From the NCBI GenBank assembly GCA_015231345.1, contig JADGBV010000003.1:1-38317 (forward strand): 38,317 bases of DNA. Reading direction: 5' to 3'. The DNA comes from Planctomycetota bacterium (lineage in GTDB: Bacteria; Planctomycetota; JADGBV01). The notes beneath the pieces are model-generated. The model saw only the letters and a program-made list of their open reading frames with translations. It was not told where the DNA came from and made no database searches. A program made the position numbers and the translations under genes. Of the stretch, positions 1-10,596 are shown one piece after another (position 1 is the stretch's first letter; each line of letters begins with the position of its first letter).

Positions 1-97
1 ATGCGTTTGCCCTAAGTCTTTTCTGCAGCGGCTTGCACAATATCCGGCCCCATCATAATCCGCCGCCCAGTGTATTTTTTAACTATGGATTGTCGGT

Positions 98-271
98 ATG
101 GCTCATCCCAAGAGAAGAACATCAAAAGCGAGAAAAAACAAGCGTCGTTCGCACCTTGCTCTGAATCCCGTATCTTATATTGAGTGCCCAGAGTGCGGAA
201 AACCTAAAAGGTCTCACCGTGTTTGCTCTTCATGCGGTGCTTACGATAAAGACAGAAAAGTCGCCATCTAA
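98..271 (+). CDS. rpmF: 50S ribosomal protein L32
   Basis: Own translation [57 protein letters not shown], typical L32 with CxxC...CxxC. Too short for the ORF track. Confidence 0.95.
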   Translation: MAHPKRRTSKARKNKRRSHLALNPVSYIECPECGKPKRSHRVCSSCGAYDKDRKVAI

Positions 272-312
272 TTCACTGCTTTGGGGTAACCCGAAAGCAT
301 CAAAAAATTCCA

Positions 313-341
313 AACACCACTCATTGAGTGGTGTTTTTTTT
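313..341 (+). terminator. Rho-independent terminator-like hairpin between rpmF and plsX
   Basis: AACACCACTCA-T-TGAGTGGTGTT perfect inverted repeat followed by a T-run. Confidence 0.75.
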
Positions 342-358
342 ATGGGTCAAGACAGATA

Positions 359-1357
359 ATGGCAAAAATTGCTCTGGATGGTTTAGGAGGCGAGGCGATT
401 GAACATCACGTCGCTGGGGCTTTACAGAGTTTTTTGGCGTCTGAACCCGAGGCACAGATTTGTATTGCCACTTCCGAAGAGCATTTTAAGCAAATTTGCT
501 CCAAGCTTCAAAAAGATTTTTGTGAACGCGTTGAACTTCTCAATGGCCCTGAAAAGATAGGCTTTAACGAAAGTCCCGTTCAGGCTCTTAAGCAAAAAAA
601 GAATTCCTCCATAGGGGCTGCGGTCCAGGCAGTGGCTGAAGGTGAGTGTTTTGCCTTGGTCAGTTTTGGTCATACGGGAGCAACTGTAGCTGCTTCCCAG
701 CTTCAACTTGGCCTTCTTTCCGGAGTGAGCCGAGCTGGCTTAGCTGCCATTGTGCCTAATCGAGGCGGTTATGGATTGCTTATGGATGTTGGGGCCAATT
801 TAAACTGCAAGCCTGAACATTTATATCAGTATGCATTGATGGCCGATTTATATTGCCGTCATGGTTTAGCCATTCCAGAACCACGAGTGGGTTTGCTTAA
901 TATAGGCTCTGAAAGGCAAAAAGGTGACTCTTTCTTAAAAACAACCCATGATCTTTTTTTACAGGGTGATTTTCACTTTGTGGGCAATGTTGAAGGAGGG
1001 CAGATTTTTGATGGTAGTGTGGATGTTGTTATTTGTACTGGGGTGACAGGAAATATGCTCTTAAAATCTGCAGAGAGCTTGGCAAATATGCTTTTTGAGT
1101 CCATACGTGAGAAGTTATTTGCCAATGAAACGCAAGATGATGTCTCTTCGCGAGCTCGCTGGCTCATTTCCTCATTGGCTTCAAAGCATGACCCTGATTC
1201 TAGGGGGGCATCTCGTTTGCTTGGTGTGAAAGGCCTTGTTTTGATTGGTCACGGCAATGCTGGTGAGGAGGCTATTATTAGTGCTCTTAGCAGTGCTTAT
1301 CGTGAAATGCGCATGGGTTTACAACCTGCGATTTCCAAGAGACTGGCGCAGTCTTAG
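359..1357 (+). CDS. plsX: Phosphate acyltransferase PlsX
   Basis: MAKIALDGLGGE..., ALVSFGHTGATVAAS, DVGANLNCKPEHL, GFVGNVEGGQIFDG-type motifs; position after rpmF and before fabH. Confidence 0.93.
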   Translation: MAKIALDGLGGEAIEHHVAGALQSFLASEPEAQICIATSEEHFKQICSKLQKDFCERVELLNGPEKIGFNESPVQALKQKKNSSIGAAVQAVAEGECFALVSFGHTGATVAASQLQLGLLSGVSRAGLAAIVPNRGGYGLLMDVGANLNCKPEHLYQYALMADLYCRHGLAIPEPRVGLLNIGSERQKGDSFLKTTHDLFLQGDFHFVGNVEGGQIFDGSVDVVICTGVTGNMLLKSAESLANMLFESIREKLFANETQDDVSSRARWLISSLASKHDPDSRGASRLLGVKGLVLIGHGNAGEEAIISALSSAYREMRMGLQPAISKRLAQS

Positions 1358-1372
1358 AATTTTTCATTTAGA

Positions 1373-2344
1373 ATGTCACTTTATATAAAATCAGTAGGGC
1401 ATTATACCCCACCACGCCGACTCAGTAATAAAGATCTGGAAAGCATGGTGGATACCAATGACGAATGGATCACATCCAGGACTGGTATTCGAGAAAGAGC
1501 CATTGCCGATAAAGGTGTGGGTACGGCTGATATGGCCTATCATGCTAGTGTGCAAGCTCTGGAAGAGGCTGGGATGGATGCTAAAGAAATGGATGGCATT
1601 GTTTGTGCTACGTGCACTCCCGATATGACAATGCCGGGTGCTTCATCTCATTTGCAGCGCAAACTAGGTGGTGCAGAAGTGGCCGCCTTTGATGTGAATG
1701 CGGCGTGCTCAGGGTTTATTTACGGCTTAGATGTTGTGGATGGAATGTTAGCTTCTGGGCGTTATGAAAATATACTTTTGGCCTGTGCTGATAAATTTAC
1801 CAGCACCATTAATTATAATGACAGGGGTACTTGCATTCTCTTTGGAGATGGTGCTGGTAGTTTGGTGCTAAGTTCCAAGCCCGGTGGGCCTAAATTATCT
1901 GCCCTTTATACGGGTGGTAATGGTCAGTTGACGAATTTATTGCACCGACCTGGTGGAGGAAGCCTGCTTCCTTTTGATGAATGCGAAGATAAAGACGAAC
2001 TTTATGTGCAAATGATCGGCAATCAAGTTTTTAAACATGCTGTTCGAGGCATGGGTCTTTCAGCCACTGAAACGCTTAAAAGAGCGGGTTGGGATAAAAG
2101 TGAGGTTGACTGGTTAATTCCCCATCAAGCGAATAGACGCTTGATTGATGCGGCTATGGATCGTTTGGGCTTGGCCCCAGAGAGAGTTGTCGTCAATATT
2201 GAAAAGTATGGCAATATGTCTGCGGCTTCTATTCCCGTAGCTCTAAATGAAGCTAAGGGGCAATTTAAGCCCGGCGATAAAATATTATGTGTGGCTTTTG
2301 GTTCTGGTTTTACTTGGGGCGGTGCAGCCATCGAGTGGGCCTAA
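1373..2344 (+). CDS. fabH: 3-oxoacyl-ACP synthase III
   Basis: TNDEWITSRTGIRER, DVNAACSGFIYGL (catalytic Cys), IPHQANRRLIDA, NIEKYGNMSAASIPVAL. Confidence 0.96.
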   Translation: MSLYIKSVGHYTPPRRLSNKDLESMVDTNDEWITSRTGIRERAIADKGVGTADMAYHASVQALEEAGMDAKEMDGIVCATCTPDMTMPGASSHLQRKLGGAEVAAFDVNAACSGFIYGLDVVDGMLASGRYENILLACADKFTSTINYNDRGTCILFGDGAGSLVLSSKPGGPKLSALYTGGNGQLTNLLHRPGGGSLLPFDECEDKDELYVQMIGNQVFKHAVRGMGLSATETLKRAGWDKSEVDWLIPHQANRRLIDAAMDRLGLAPERVVVNIEKYGNMSAASIPVALNEAKGQFKPGDKILCVAFGSGFTWGGAAIEWA

Positions 2345-2363
2345 GTCTTTAGAGAGGAAAATA

Positions 2364-3281
2364 ATGACTAAAGCATATGTCTACCCCGGTCAAGGGGCTC
2401 AAGCAGTAGGTATGGGAGCGGACTTGCTCGATTCCCCCCTAGGGAAAACAGCTTCAGAAATTTGCGGTTTTGATTTGGTGCAAACCATGAGCGAAGGCCC
2501 TGCTGAATTGCTCCAGTCAACGGCATATTGCCAACCCGCTTTATTCTTGCACAGTGCCCTCGTGATGGAAGAGATGGAGAAGCGTGGTCTAGAATTGGAT
2601 GCACAGTTTCACTTAGGTTTAAGTCTGGGAGAGTACACTGCGCTTTATGGTGCCGGTGTTATGAGCTTCGAAGACGTGATGAGCGCTTTGGCTGTTAGGG
2701 GTCAAGCTATGCAAGATGCCTGTGATATTACTGAAGGCGGCATGGTTTCTGTGATTGGATTGGACGCGCAAACCGTCATAGATGTCTGCGATAAGGCTAG
2801 GGGAAATGGCGTTTTGCAGGCGGCTAACTTCAATGCTCCAGGGCAAATTGTTGTGAGTGGCGATATGCAGGCAGTGGAGAGATCTTTAGCGCTTCTTAAA
2901 GAAGCAGGTGCTAGGAGAGCTATGCCTCTTAAAGTGGCAGGAGCTTTTCATAGTGCTTTAATGGCTCCCGCGGCGGAAAAACTTGAAGAATGTCTCAAAA
3001 AATGCACATTCAAAGAAGGTGCAGAAAAAGTCATTTCTAATGTGACCGCAGAAGCGCACGATCCCAGTAAAATCATAGAGACATTAGTCGCTCAAATTAC
3101 CGCGCCTGTTCTGTGGAGCCAATCTATAGAGAATCTTATTGCTAAGGGAGTCGACTCTTTTAGTGAGTGGGGAACGGGAAAAATACTGTCTGGGCTGATA
3201 AAAAGAGTTTCGAAAGAAGTGAATCTTGAGCAGGCTGGTTCTAAGGAAGACTTAGATAAACTTTTTGCAGTTGCTGAATAA
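2364..3281 (+). CDS. fabD: Malonyl-CoA:ACP transacylase
   Basis: MTKAYVYPGQGAQAVGMG, GLSLGEYTAL, AGAFHSALM. The ORF track starts at 2247 inside fabH; ATG at 2364 behind GAGAGGA is the likely start. Confidence 0.94.
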   Translation: MTKAYVYPGQGAQAVGMGADLLDSPLGKTASEICGFDLVQTMSEGPAELLQSTAYCQPALFLHSALVMEEMEKRGLELDAQFHLGLSLGEYTALYGAGVMSFEDVMSALAVRGQAMQDACDITEGGMVSVIGLDAQTVIDVCDKARGNGVLQAANFNAPGQIVVSGDMQAVERSLALLKEAGARRAMPLKVAGAFHSALMAPAAEKLEECLKKCTFKEGAEKVISNVTAEAHDPSKIIETLVAQITAPVLWSQSIENLIAKGVDSFSEWGTGKILSGLIKRVSKEVNLEQAGSKEDLDKLFAVAE

Positions 3282-3339
3282 TGGGTTTCAATATATTGCC
3301 CGCCTTAATTTTAAACCTTCTTAAAGTAGGATAAGATAG

Positions 3340-3576
3340 ATGTCTGAAAATATTCGCGAGGAAGTCATTGCTATCGTGGCAGATCGTTTTGATGTAGACG
3401 TAGCAAAAATAACTGACACAAGTCATTATGTTGATGACCTAGGAGCAGACTCACTTGATGTTGCAGAAATGGTTATGGAATTTGAAGATAAATTCTCAAT
3501 CACCATTCCTGATGACGAGCAGGACATTAAAACTGTTGGTGACACTGTAGCCTATATTACTAAACTCAAAAGCTAA
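3340..3576 (+). CDS. acpP: Acyl carrier protein
   Basis: 78 aa, DDLGADSLDVAEMVMEFEDKF phosphopantetheine site. Confidence 0.96.
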   Translation: MSENIREEVIAIVADRFDVDVAKITDTSHYVDDLGADSLDVAEMVMEFEDKFSITIPDDEQDIKTVGDTVAYITKLKS

Positions 3577-3598
3577 TTACTCTTATTAGAGTTTCAAT

Positions 3599-4834
3599 AT
3601 GACCCATAAAGTTGCTGTGACAGGCTTGGGGGCCCTAACCCCTCTTGGACTTGATGTACAATCGAGTTGGGATGCAATACTTGCTGGCAAGAGTGGTATT
3701 GGTGAAATCACTTGCATGGATGCTTCTGCTTTTGCAGTTCAAATTGCTGGTGAAGTTAAAGGCTTTGATCCTAAGTCAGTCATAGCACCTAAAGAGGTGA
3801 ATAAAATTGATCGTTACGCTCATTTGGCCATTGCGGCATCTGAAGAAGCGGTTAAAGATTCAGGCCTAACAGCTGATATGTATGGCGCCAAAAGAATTGG
3901 CGTTGTCATTGGCACTGGTGTTGGTGGCTTGAATACAGTTGAAGAGAATTTTACCAAATATATGGAAAAAGGGCCACGAAGGATCTCTCCTTTTGTTGTG
4001 CCTAAAATGATGTGTAATGCAGCCTCCGGTTTGGTCAGTATTCGCCATGGCTTTAAAGGGCCTAACTTTGCTGTTGTGACGGCTTGTGCGAGTGCAAACC
4101 ACTCCATCGGAGAGGCCTCACGTTTGATAAAATATGGCTTTGCTGACGCCGTTGTGACTGGTGGTGCTGAAGCTGCCATTACAGTTCTGGGCCTAGGAGG
4201 CTTTTGCTCAGCCAAGGCTCTTTCAACTTTTAAAGGAAGTCCAACAGAGGCTTGCCGCCCCTTCGATGAAAGTCGTGATGGCTTTGTTCTTGCTGAAGGC
4301 GCAGGGGTTGTTGTTCTAGAAAACTTGGAAAAAGCTAAAGCTCGGGGCGCAAAAATATATGCTGTTCTTGACGGTTACGGAGCTTCTGGTGATGCTTATC
4401 ATATTACTGCTCCCATCGAAGATGGTTCTGGTGGCGCTGAAGCCATGCGTGAAGCATTGGATGAAGCAGAGTGGAATTATGAAGATGTGGATTACATCAA
4501 TGCTCATGGCACAAGTACTCCTCGTGGTGATGTTGTAGAAACAAAAGTGATTAAAGCCGTTTTTGGCGAGCATGCTAAAAACTTGTCTGTCTCCAGTACT
4601 AAATCAAGCACAGGTCATACCCTTGGGGCAGCGGGAGGAATCGAAGCTGTCTTGAGTATTAAGGCTCTTCAAAATGGTGTTATGCCAGGTACGCTCAATC
4701 ATCACACTCCCGATGCGGAATGTGATTTAGATTATGTGCCTTTAGTCCCTCGTGAGAAGAATTTGAAAAAAGTTCTTTCAAACTCACTGGGCTTTGGTGG
4801 TCATAATTCTGTATTAGCCTTTTCTTCACTTTAA
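3599..4834 (+). CDS. fabF: 3-oxoacyl-ACP synthase II
   Basis: [15 protein letters not shown] (Cys), [26 protein letters not shown]; follows acpP. Confidence 0.95.
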   Translation: MTHKVAVTGLGALTPLGLDVQSSWDAILAGKSGIGEITCMDASAFAVQIAGEVKGFDPKSVIAPKEVNKIDRYAHLAIAASEEAVKDSGLTADMYGAKRIGVVIGTGVGGLNTVEENFTKYMEKGPRRISPFVVPKMMCNAASGLVSIRHGFKGPNFAVVTACASANHSIGEASRLIKYGFADAVVTGGAEAAITVLGLGGFCSAKALSTFKGSPTEACRPFDESRDGFVLAEGAGVVVLENLEKAKARGAKIYAVLDGYGASGDAYHITAPIEDGSGGAEAMREALDEAEWNYEDVDYINAHGTSTPRGDVVETKVIKAVFGEHAKNLSVSSTKSSTGHTLGAAGGIEAVLSIKALQNGVMPGTLNHHTPDAECDLDYVPLVPREKNLKKVLSNSLGFGGHNSVLAFSSL

Positions 4835-4853
4835 GAATTACGCTGAGTTTTTT

Positions 4854-5987
4854 ATGAGTCAAAGAGATTACTACGAGGTACTCGGAGTAAGTCGGGAAGC
4901 AGGTAAAGACGAAATTAAAAAATCTTATCGTAAGCTCGCTTTAAAATTTCACCCTGACCGTAACCCTGATGATAAAGGTGCGGAAGATAAATTCAAAGAA
5001 GCCGCTGAAGCTTATGACGTCCTTTCAGACGATAATAAAAAAGCTCAGTATGATCGTTTTGGTCACGATGGCTTAAAAAATAGCGGATTCTCTGGCCGTG
5101 GTGCCTCAATGGAGGATATCTTCAGTAATTTTGGGGATATTTTCGGTGGTAGTATTTTTGAAGAATTTTTTGGCGGTGGCGGTGGTCGTGGTGGTTCCAG
5201 GCAGCAAAAGGGCGCTAGTCTTCGTTGTCAGCTTAGCATCACATTCTTAGAATCAGCCACAGGCTGCACCAAAACCATCGATTTAAATAGAAACGAACAT
5301 TGTGATACCTGTCATGGTACGGGGGCCAAGCCGGGCACTCATCCTGTAACTTGCCCTTATTGTCAGGGACGTGGTGAAGTCACGCAAAGCCAAGGCTTTT
5401 TCAGTGTACGCACAGCTTGCCCTAAATGCCAAGGTGCAGGAAAAACCATTGAAAGCCCATGCGGCTCATGTCGTGGTACAGGCAGTATGCCTAAAAGAGT
5501 TAAGGTTGAAGTTAATATTCCCGCTGGTATTGATGATGGGACTCGTTTGCGCGTTCAAGGAGAAGGTGAAGCTGCTCCGGGTGGAGGTGGCATAAGAGGC
5601 GACCTCATGTGTTATATTCAGGTTCAAGCCCATTCTCTTTTTCAGCGAGATGGCGATAATGTTTATTGTCAGTTGCCTGTGACTTTTACAGAAGCAGCCT
5701 TGGGAGCGGAATTAACCATTCCTACCTTGAAAGGAAAAAACGTAATGACCATTCCTCCAGGAACACAAAGCTCGCAAATTTTCCGTTTGCGCGGTCAGGG
5801 TTTCCCAAATGTTCATGGACAAGGTGTGGGTGATCAGATGGTGGAAATCATCATTGAAGTTCCTAAGAAGCTCACTTCTAAACAAGAAGAACTTCTCAGG
5901 GAGTATGCCAAAACAGAGCATAAATCTGTTGGGCCTAAACGTCAGAGCTGGTTTGATAAGCTCAAGGAATTTTTTACAGAAGAATAA
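4854..5987 (+). CDS. dnaJ: Chaperone DnaJ
   Basis: J-domain with HPD ([11 protein letters not shown]), Gly-rich region, four CxxCxGxG-type zinc motifs, DnaJ C-terminal domain. Confidence 0.96.
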   Translation: MSQRDYYEVLGVSREAGKDEIKKSYRKLALKFHPDRNPDDKGAEDKFKEAAEAYDVLSDDNKKAQYDRFGHDGLKNSGFSGRGASMEDIFSNFGDIFGGSIFEEFFGGGGGRGGSRQQKGASLRCQLSITFLESATGCTKTIDLNRNEHCDTCHGTGAKPGTHPVTCPYCQGRGEVTQSQGFFSVRTACPKCQGAGKTIESPCGSCRGTGSMPKRVKVEVNIPAGIDDGTRLRVQGEGEAAPGGGGIRGDLMCYIQVQAHSLFQRDGDNVYCQLPVTFTEAALGAELTIPTLKGKNVMTIPPGTQSSQIFRLRGQGFPNVHGQGVGDQMVEIIIEVPKKLTSKQEELLREYAKTEHKSVGPKRQSWFDKLKEFFTEE

Positions 5988-6489
5988 AATCTTCTTATGG
6001 CCCGTCGTGGTGGTCTTTTTGGGTTTGCTCAGTACAAGCCTTTGGGCGGAAAATCTTTTGCAGTCCCTGAAAGGAGAAGATGGTGGGCGCTTTATGTACC
6101 ACCATTACAATGATGATGGTTTAAGGGTTTGGCGTATTACAGGTGAAGAGCCAACTTTTAATAAGAATGATGATATTCTTATCAGCAACCCCCATCTGAT
6201 TTATTTTTCTCAATCGGGCAATACCCACATCAATGCTTTGTCAGCACTTTTTAGGGTTTCAGGGAACTCTATTCATATGGAAGGGAACGTGATGGCGAGC
6301 AATATAAAGGATTTCGCCCTTAGCTCACAACAAGCTGAGTTTTTTATGCAAGAAAAAAAGATACGTTTTCCCAAACAATTTAAAGCTAAACATGAAATGA
6401 CTTATTTGGATTGTTCCAAAGGGGAGTATTTCATCGAAGACAGTACTTTTTTTGCCAGTGGTAATTCCCAGCTGATATACTATCCATGA
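5953..6489 (+). CDS. LptC-like LPS-export periplasmic protein (start uncertain)
   Basis: Hydrophobic N-terminal segment [20 protein letters not shown], then beta-rich sequence with an LptC-like pattern; 4-nt ATGA overlap with the downstream OstA-like gene. No good ATG after dnaJ in this frame; in-frame TTG at 5953 proposed, ORF track opens at 5809. Confidence 0.5.
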   Translation: MISSRNFLQKNKIFLWPVVVVFLGLLSTSLWAENLLQSLKGEDGGRFMYHHYNDDGLRVWRITGEEPTFNKNDDILISNPHLIYFSQSGNTHINALSALFRVSGNSIHMEGNVMASNIKDFALSSQQAEFFMQEKKIRFPKQFKAKHEMTYLDCSKGEYFIEDSTFFASGNSQLIYYP

Positions 6490-6992
6490 AAAAATACATC
6501 ACTATTCTCATCGTACTACTTTTTTCTGCAAATTTAGCTTTAATAGGCAAAGAGGCAGTGAAAATCAATAAAAAACCAAGTAAAGTCAAAATAACTTGGC
6601 AAGGGGATATGGCCTTGGATACGAAGAAGAATGTAGGAGCTTTTGAAGGAGACGTTGTCGTAACCATTGACGATTTAACTTTAAATTGTGATAAAATGGA
6701 GATTACCTACGAAGAGGTAAACGGAAAAAATGACATACGTACTCTTAAGGGGGAGGGGAATGTAAAGGTGGTGCATAAGTTGCAGGATATAACAGCTTTG
6801 AGCGATACCTTGGATTATGATCATAAAACAGGTTTGATGATTTTTCGTAGCAAAACTTATGCTCATGTGACGAAAAGTGGCAGTTATATGAAAGGCCCGG
6901 AGATTTATGTGAATGTTATTACTGAGCAAGTTGAAGTCAAAGGTGATGGAAAAAGAAAAGTCATCGAGATCGATTTAGAATCTTTGGAATAG
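6486..6992 (+). CDS. LptA/OstA-like LPS transport protein
   Basis: Signal peptide; GDMALDTKKNVGAFEGDVVVTIDDLTLNCDKMEITYEE and EGNVKVVHKLQDITALSDTLDYDHKTGLMIF fit OstA-like repeats. Confidence 0.72.
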   Translation: MKKYITILIVLLFSANLALIGKEAVKINKKPSKVKITWQGDMALDTKKNVGAFEGDVVVTIDDLTLNCDKMEITYEEVNGKNDIRTLKGEGNVKVVHKLQDITALSDTLDYDHKTGLMIFRSKTYAHVTKSGSYMKGPEIYVNVITEQVEVKGDGKRKVIEIDLESLE

Positions 6993-7025
6993 GTTTCCTC
7001 CGGATTCATCTAGAAGTCAATTAAT

Positions 7026-7811
7026 ATGGAAGTTTGGTATAAATCAAGCGGAAAAAGCGACGGCTCTGCTGTGATATTTCTTCATGGCTTATTTGCCAGT
7101 TCAAAAAACTGGCAGTCAGTGGTTAAGAGGACCGATCATTCTTTTCGTTTGCTCAATGTCGACTTGCCTAATCATGGTAATTCTCCTCATATTGCTGATG
7201 TGAGTTATGCAAAGGCTATGACTGCGTTGGACTGGCTTTATGAAAAAGAAAATTTGAGCCAAGCCACATTAGTGGGGCATAGTATGGGTGGTAAATTAGC
7301 CATGCTTTATGCTTTAAATAAAGGCCATAGAGTCACATCTCTTATTATCGAAGATATTGCTCCTCGGCCCTATGAGGTTCGTTTTAGCCATATTCTGCAA
7401 GCGATGAAAGATTTGGATTTGAGTGCCTGCACAAAAAGAAAAGAAGTCGACGACTTGATGAAAGAATATATTCCAGATGCCATTATGCGGATGTTTGTCA
7501 TGACAAACTTGGTTTACCGTGAAGGGGCTTATAGATGGCGAATTAATGTGCCGGCGTTATATGGTAGTGCATCTCATTTGGTGGGCTTCCCTTGCGAAGA
7601 GGGCTCTTATGAGGGGCCTGCGCTTTTTATTAATGGCGAGAATTCGGATTATATCAGTAAAGGAGACGATGCTGTGGTACGGCGTTTTTTCCCGCAAGCC
7701 CATATCAAAACAATTAGTGACGTAGGGCACTGGGTGCACGCCGAAGCTCATGAAGAATTTTCTGCTTTACTGAATGAGTTCTTGAGGAACCCTATGGCTT
7801 GGCCCAATTAA
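7026..7811 (+). CDS. Alpha/beta-fold hydrolase (YbfF-like esterase)
   Basis: VIFLHGLFASSKNW, VGHSMGGKLAM nucleophile elbow, DVGHWVHAEAHEEF catalytic His. Confidence 0.88.
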   Translation: MEVWYKSSGKSDGSAVIFLHGLFASSKNWQSVVKRTDHSFRLLNVDLPNHGNSPHIADVSYAKAMTALDWLYEKENLSQATLVGHSMGGKLAMLYALNKGHRVTSLIIEDIAPRPYEVRFSHILQAMKDLDLSACTKRKEVDDLMKEYIPDAIMRMFVMTNLVYREGAYRWRINVPALYGSASHLVGFPCEEGSYEGPALFINGENSDYISKGDDAVVRRFFPQAHIKTISDVGHWVHAEAHEEFSALLNEFLRNPMAWPN

Positions 7812-7822
7812 AAAGAAACAAA

Positions 7823-7926
7823 TTTTGACAGGATTCACATGATTTACATGATTAGATTCGATTCTGCAATTATTCTCACAACTTAGTATACCTTGAATCA
7901 TGTTAATCATGTAAATCATGTCAAAG
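7823..7926. repeat. Inverted repeat of the gacaggattyacatgatt type
   Basis: Left arm ttttgacaggattcacatgatttacatgatta (7823-7854) against right arm gaatcatgttaatcatgtaaatcatgtcaaa; each arm is built of 9-nt ATCATGTNA-like units. Confidence 0.75.
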
Positions 7927-8032
7927 AAAAATTAGGTAGAGAAGATATATCTATTCAATTGGGTCAAGCCATAGTAAATAAAGAGGGCGCATTGTCTCAC
8001 TGTGATGACTGGCATCCACTTATCGACACTAT

Positions 8033-9985
8033 TTAAGCATCAACTGTCCAAGTAAGTAATGGCACCTTAACCTCAACGGAAGTGCCTTCGCCTAGCTCGG
8101 AGTAAACTGTGACCTGCCCTTTAATACGCTCAGCCTCGTAGCGGAGAGCATCTAATCCGACCCCCCGGCCCGAGAGTTCAGTAACTCGCTTGCAAGTGGT
8201 AAATAGAGGTGAGGTGGTGAGCTGTAAAATGGTATGAGTATCGAGAGTCACACGTTCGGTGGCATTAATGATTCCTTTTTCTTCTGCTTTATCAGCGATG
8301 ACTTCAGGGTCCATTCCGGATCCATCATCTTTGACTAAAATAAGTAATGTATTGCCATCATCTAAGGTGTCAAAACTCACTTCAATATGCCCTGTTGATT
8401 CTTTATTAGCCGCTACGCGTGATTCAGGGTTTTCTATGCCGTGATCAATGGCATTCCTGAATACATGAATAAATGAAGAGAAAAGAGGAAGGTAGATGTC
8501 TGCATTGATACGAATATTCGATTCGTGTACGGTCAGCGTAGCATTCTTCTCAAGGTTTAATGCTTGTTCTTCTACAAGTTGTATGAATTTATGAAAATGA
8601 ATATGAATATTGTCCAATAAAAAATCGTCGATGAATTTCATGAAAATATCAGATTGTTGTCCCAAGTGACCTAGGAGGAGTTTGGACATGAGCAAAATTT
8701 TCTCTTTGGGAATTTCGCGAATTTCTTCATCGGGATCTATGAGTTGGCCGAGAATTTGTTTGAGGCGATTAAAGGAATGAGAGAAGCTCTGTTCTATTTT
8801 AGTCAGTTGTTCTTTTATATGATGGCGAATACTAATCTCAGGCTTTCCCTGATTAGATAATCTTGTCGTAACACTTTCTGTCTGGTGAATAATATCGCTC
8901 ATTTCAGTCAGTTTGAATAGACCACAATTCCCTTTTAGGGTATGTAGTTGCCTAGATACTTCATCGATATCCAAGTCATTAAATCCCCCACTCAGTTGTT
9001 TTAAAATATGACGTGTATCTTTAATGAAACGGCGAAAAGTATGTCGATCATTAAGTATGGTCATTACGATTTCAGCGAGCATTGATCTCTCTTTGGCTTC
9101 ACGAGCAAGAATGCGTTCTTGTGTTTTATCCGTGCTGATAATTAAGATGCTTTTTAAATCTCCAGACCCGTCGTATATGGGGCGGTATTTTAATTCAATG
9201 TAGCGGTCTTCATTTTTTTCAAAACTTTTGGGCCCAAGAGGAATGAGGTCCTCAAAGGATAGGAGTTTCTTAAACATCGTTTTTAACCAGATTTCCACGC
9301 CTTGCTCAGCATCTTTATTCAGTTGAAGCACTTTGGAGAGACGTTGGTGTGATGGATCGCAACCAAAATGATCAAGGGCAGAATCAGAGTGATGCCCGGA
9401 GATCACTCCATACACATCGCACATCATTAAGCCTTGTCCTAGACTTTTGAAAATAGTATTAAGCTCCAAGTAGGATTGCTGAAGTTGATTTTCAAGTTTT
9501 CTTCGGGCTAATTCTTGGCCATAGAAATGGCTGACGGCAAGGAAGGTATCCATACTAAGGTTGATCTCCTTGCGTGGCACCGCATCGCCCATGAATATAA
9601 AACCAACAATGGAATGTCGGCTTTTGGCTGGGATGAGGATGAATGAATGGATAAAACCCAGGCGAGGTGAATTAAGAGAGGTTTGTACCTCTGAACTACG
9701 AACTTCATGCTGATTTTTGAGAAAATCTTTCATGATGAGAAAAAGGGCGTCGTTCTTATCGTCAAAACCAAAGGAGCCAAATTCCTCAAAACTCTGATTT
9801 TCGCCAAAATGAGCAGTAATCACATAAGGAAAATTGAAATGATTGGCTAAAATAGCGGGTAATTTTTCAGATAAGCCTTCGTTGATGGAACTAATAAAAT
9901 CCGTAATATAAATAATGGCTTTCTTGTCTGCTTCGGCGGCGCGATGCAGTCGAGAAGAGGCTTGAAATAGGGTGATATCTTTCAT
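8033..9985 (-). CDS. CheA-like sensor histidine kinase (GAF/PAS-like N-terminus, Hpt, HATPase; no CheW or receiver domain seen)
   Basis: Hpt site RQLHTLKGNCGLF; CheA-type ATPase motifs VFRNAIDHGIE, VKDDGSGMD, LSGRGVGLDALRYEAERIKG. Confidence 0.85.
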   Translation of the reverse strand: MKDITLFQASSRLHRAAEADKKAIIYITDFISSINEGLSEKLPAILANHFNFPYVITAHFGENQSFEEFGSFGFDDKNDALFLIMKDFLKNQHEVRSSEVQTSLNSPRLGFIHSFILIPAKSRHSIVGFIFMGDAVPRKEINLSMDTFLAVSHFYGQELARRKLENQLQQSYLELNTIFKSLGQGLMMCDVYGVISGHHSDSALDHFGCDPSHQRLSKVLQLNKDAEQGVEIWLKTMFKKLLSFEDLIPLGPKSFEKNEDRYIELKYRPIYDGSGDLKSILIISTDKTQERILAREAKERSMLAEIVMTILNDRHTFRRFIKDTRHILKQLSGGFNDLDIDEVSRQLHTLKGNCGLFKLTEMSDIIHQTESVTTRLSNQGKPEISIRHHIKEQLTKIEQSFSHSFNRLKQILGQLIDPDEEIREIPKEKILLMSKLLLGHLGQQSDIFMKFIDDFLLDNIHIHFHKFIQLVEEQALNLEKNATLTVHESNIRINADIYLPLFSSFIHVFRNAIDHGIENPESRVAANKESTGHIEVSFDTLDDGNTLLILVKDDGSGMDPEVIADKAEEKGIINATERVTLDTHTILQLTTSPLFTTCKRVTELSGRGVGLDALRYEAERIKGQVTVYSELGEGTSVEVKVPLLTWTVDA

Positions 9986-10143
9986 TTTATTAGTTAAGTG
10001 TAAAATTTTAAAGGGGATAGGAAAAAAGAAAGAGTTTCTTTTGGCTCTTGGGCAAGGAAAATGAGAAAACCTCCTCTCCTCGGCTTGAAGGCTTAAAAAT
10101 ATCTTTAAATAGATAGCAGTCAGTTTAATTAAGGAAACTAGTC

Positions 10144-10572
10144 ATGGAGAATATTGAAATAACAACCAGTAAAGCAGAGACTATGTGGGATTTTCTAACC
10201 CATCAGGAATTCCTTGTCGAAAAGCTGGAAGATAATATTTATAAAGTGAGCCGCGATGAAGAATTGCCCGTATATGTAAGTATAAGAAATGAGAATATTT
10301 ACTTTGAAGTCGATTTAGGGGATGTGAGCTCCTGTATGAATGAAAGCTTTTTATTTGACCTGCTGAATAGTAATACTGAAATATTACCTGTAAGTTTTGC
10401 GCTAGATAATAGTGTAGAGACTCAGCCTCATCTGCTTTTAGTAGAAAGCCGAGAAACAGGGGATTTATGTGATAAAGAACTTCTGTCTGTATTTGATGCC
10501 TTGGAATTGGCAACTGACCGAGCAGAAAGCTTACTGAGTAAAGCTTTAAAATCTCAACCAGTTTCAGCTTAA
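10144..10572 (+). CDS. DUF2170/YjfI-like or YbjN-like protein, PspA partner candidate
   Basis: 142 aa acidic protein; FDLLNSNTEILPVSFALD and ELLSVFDALELATDRAESLL resemble DUF2170; immediately upstream of PspA. Confidence 0.5.
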   Translation: MENIEITTSKAETMWDFLTHQEFLVEKLEDNIYKVSRDEELPVYVSIRNENIYFEVDLGDVSSCMNESFLFDLLNSNTEILPVSFALDNSVETQPHLLLVESRETGDLCDKELLSVFDALELATDRAESLLSKALKSQPVSA

Positions 10573-10596
10573 CCCAAAGTAAAATAGGAGAAAATT

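Noticed and set aside
1-15. Short ORF atgcgtttgccctaa at the window start
   Set aside because: Likely the tail of an upstream gene cut by the window; not enough sequence to name it.
3820-4215. Minus-strand ORFs inside fabF (131 aa and 78 aa)
   Set aside because: Antisense to a certain gene, no recognisable domain; shadow ORFs of codon usage.
10030-10060. Possible sigma54 promoter upstream of the PspA module (ttttggctcttgggcaagg)
   Set aside because: Spacing between the GG and GC elements is too short for a -24/-12 promoter.
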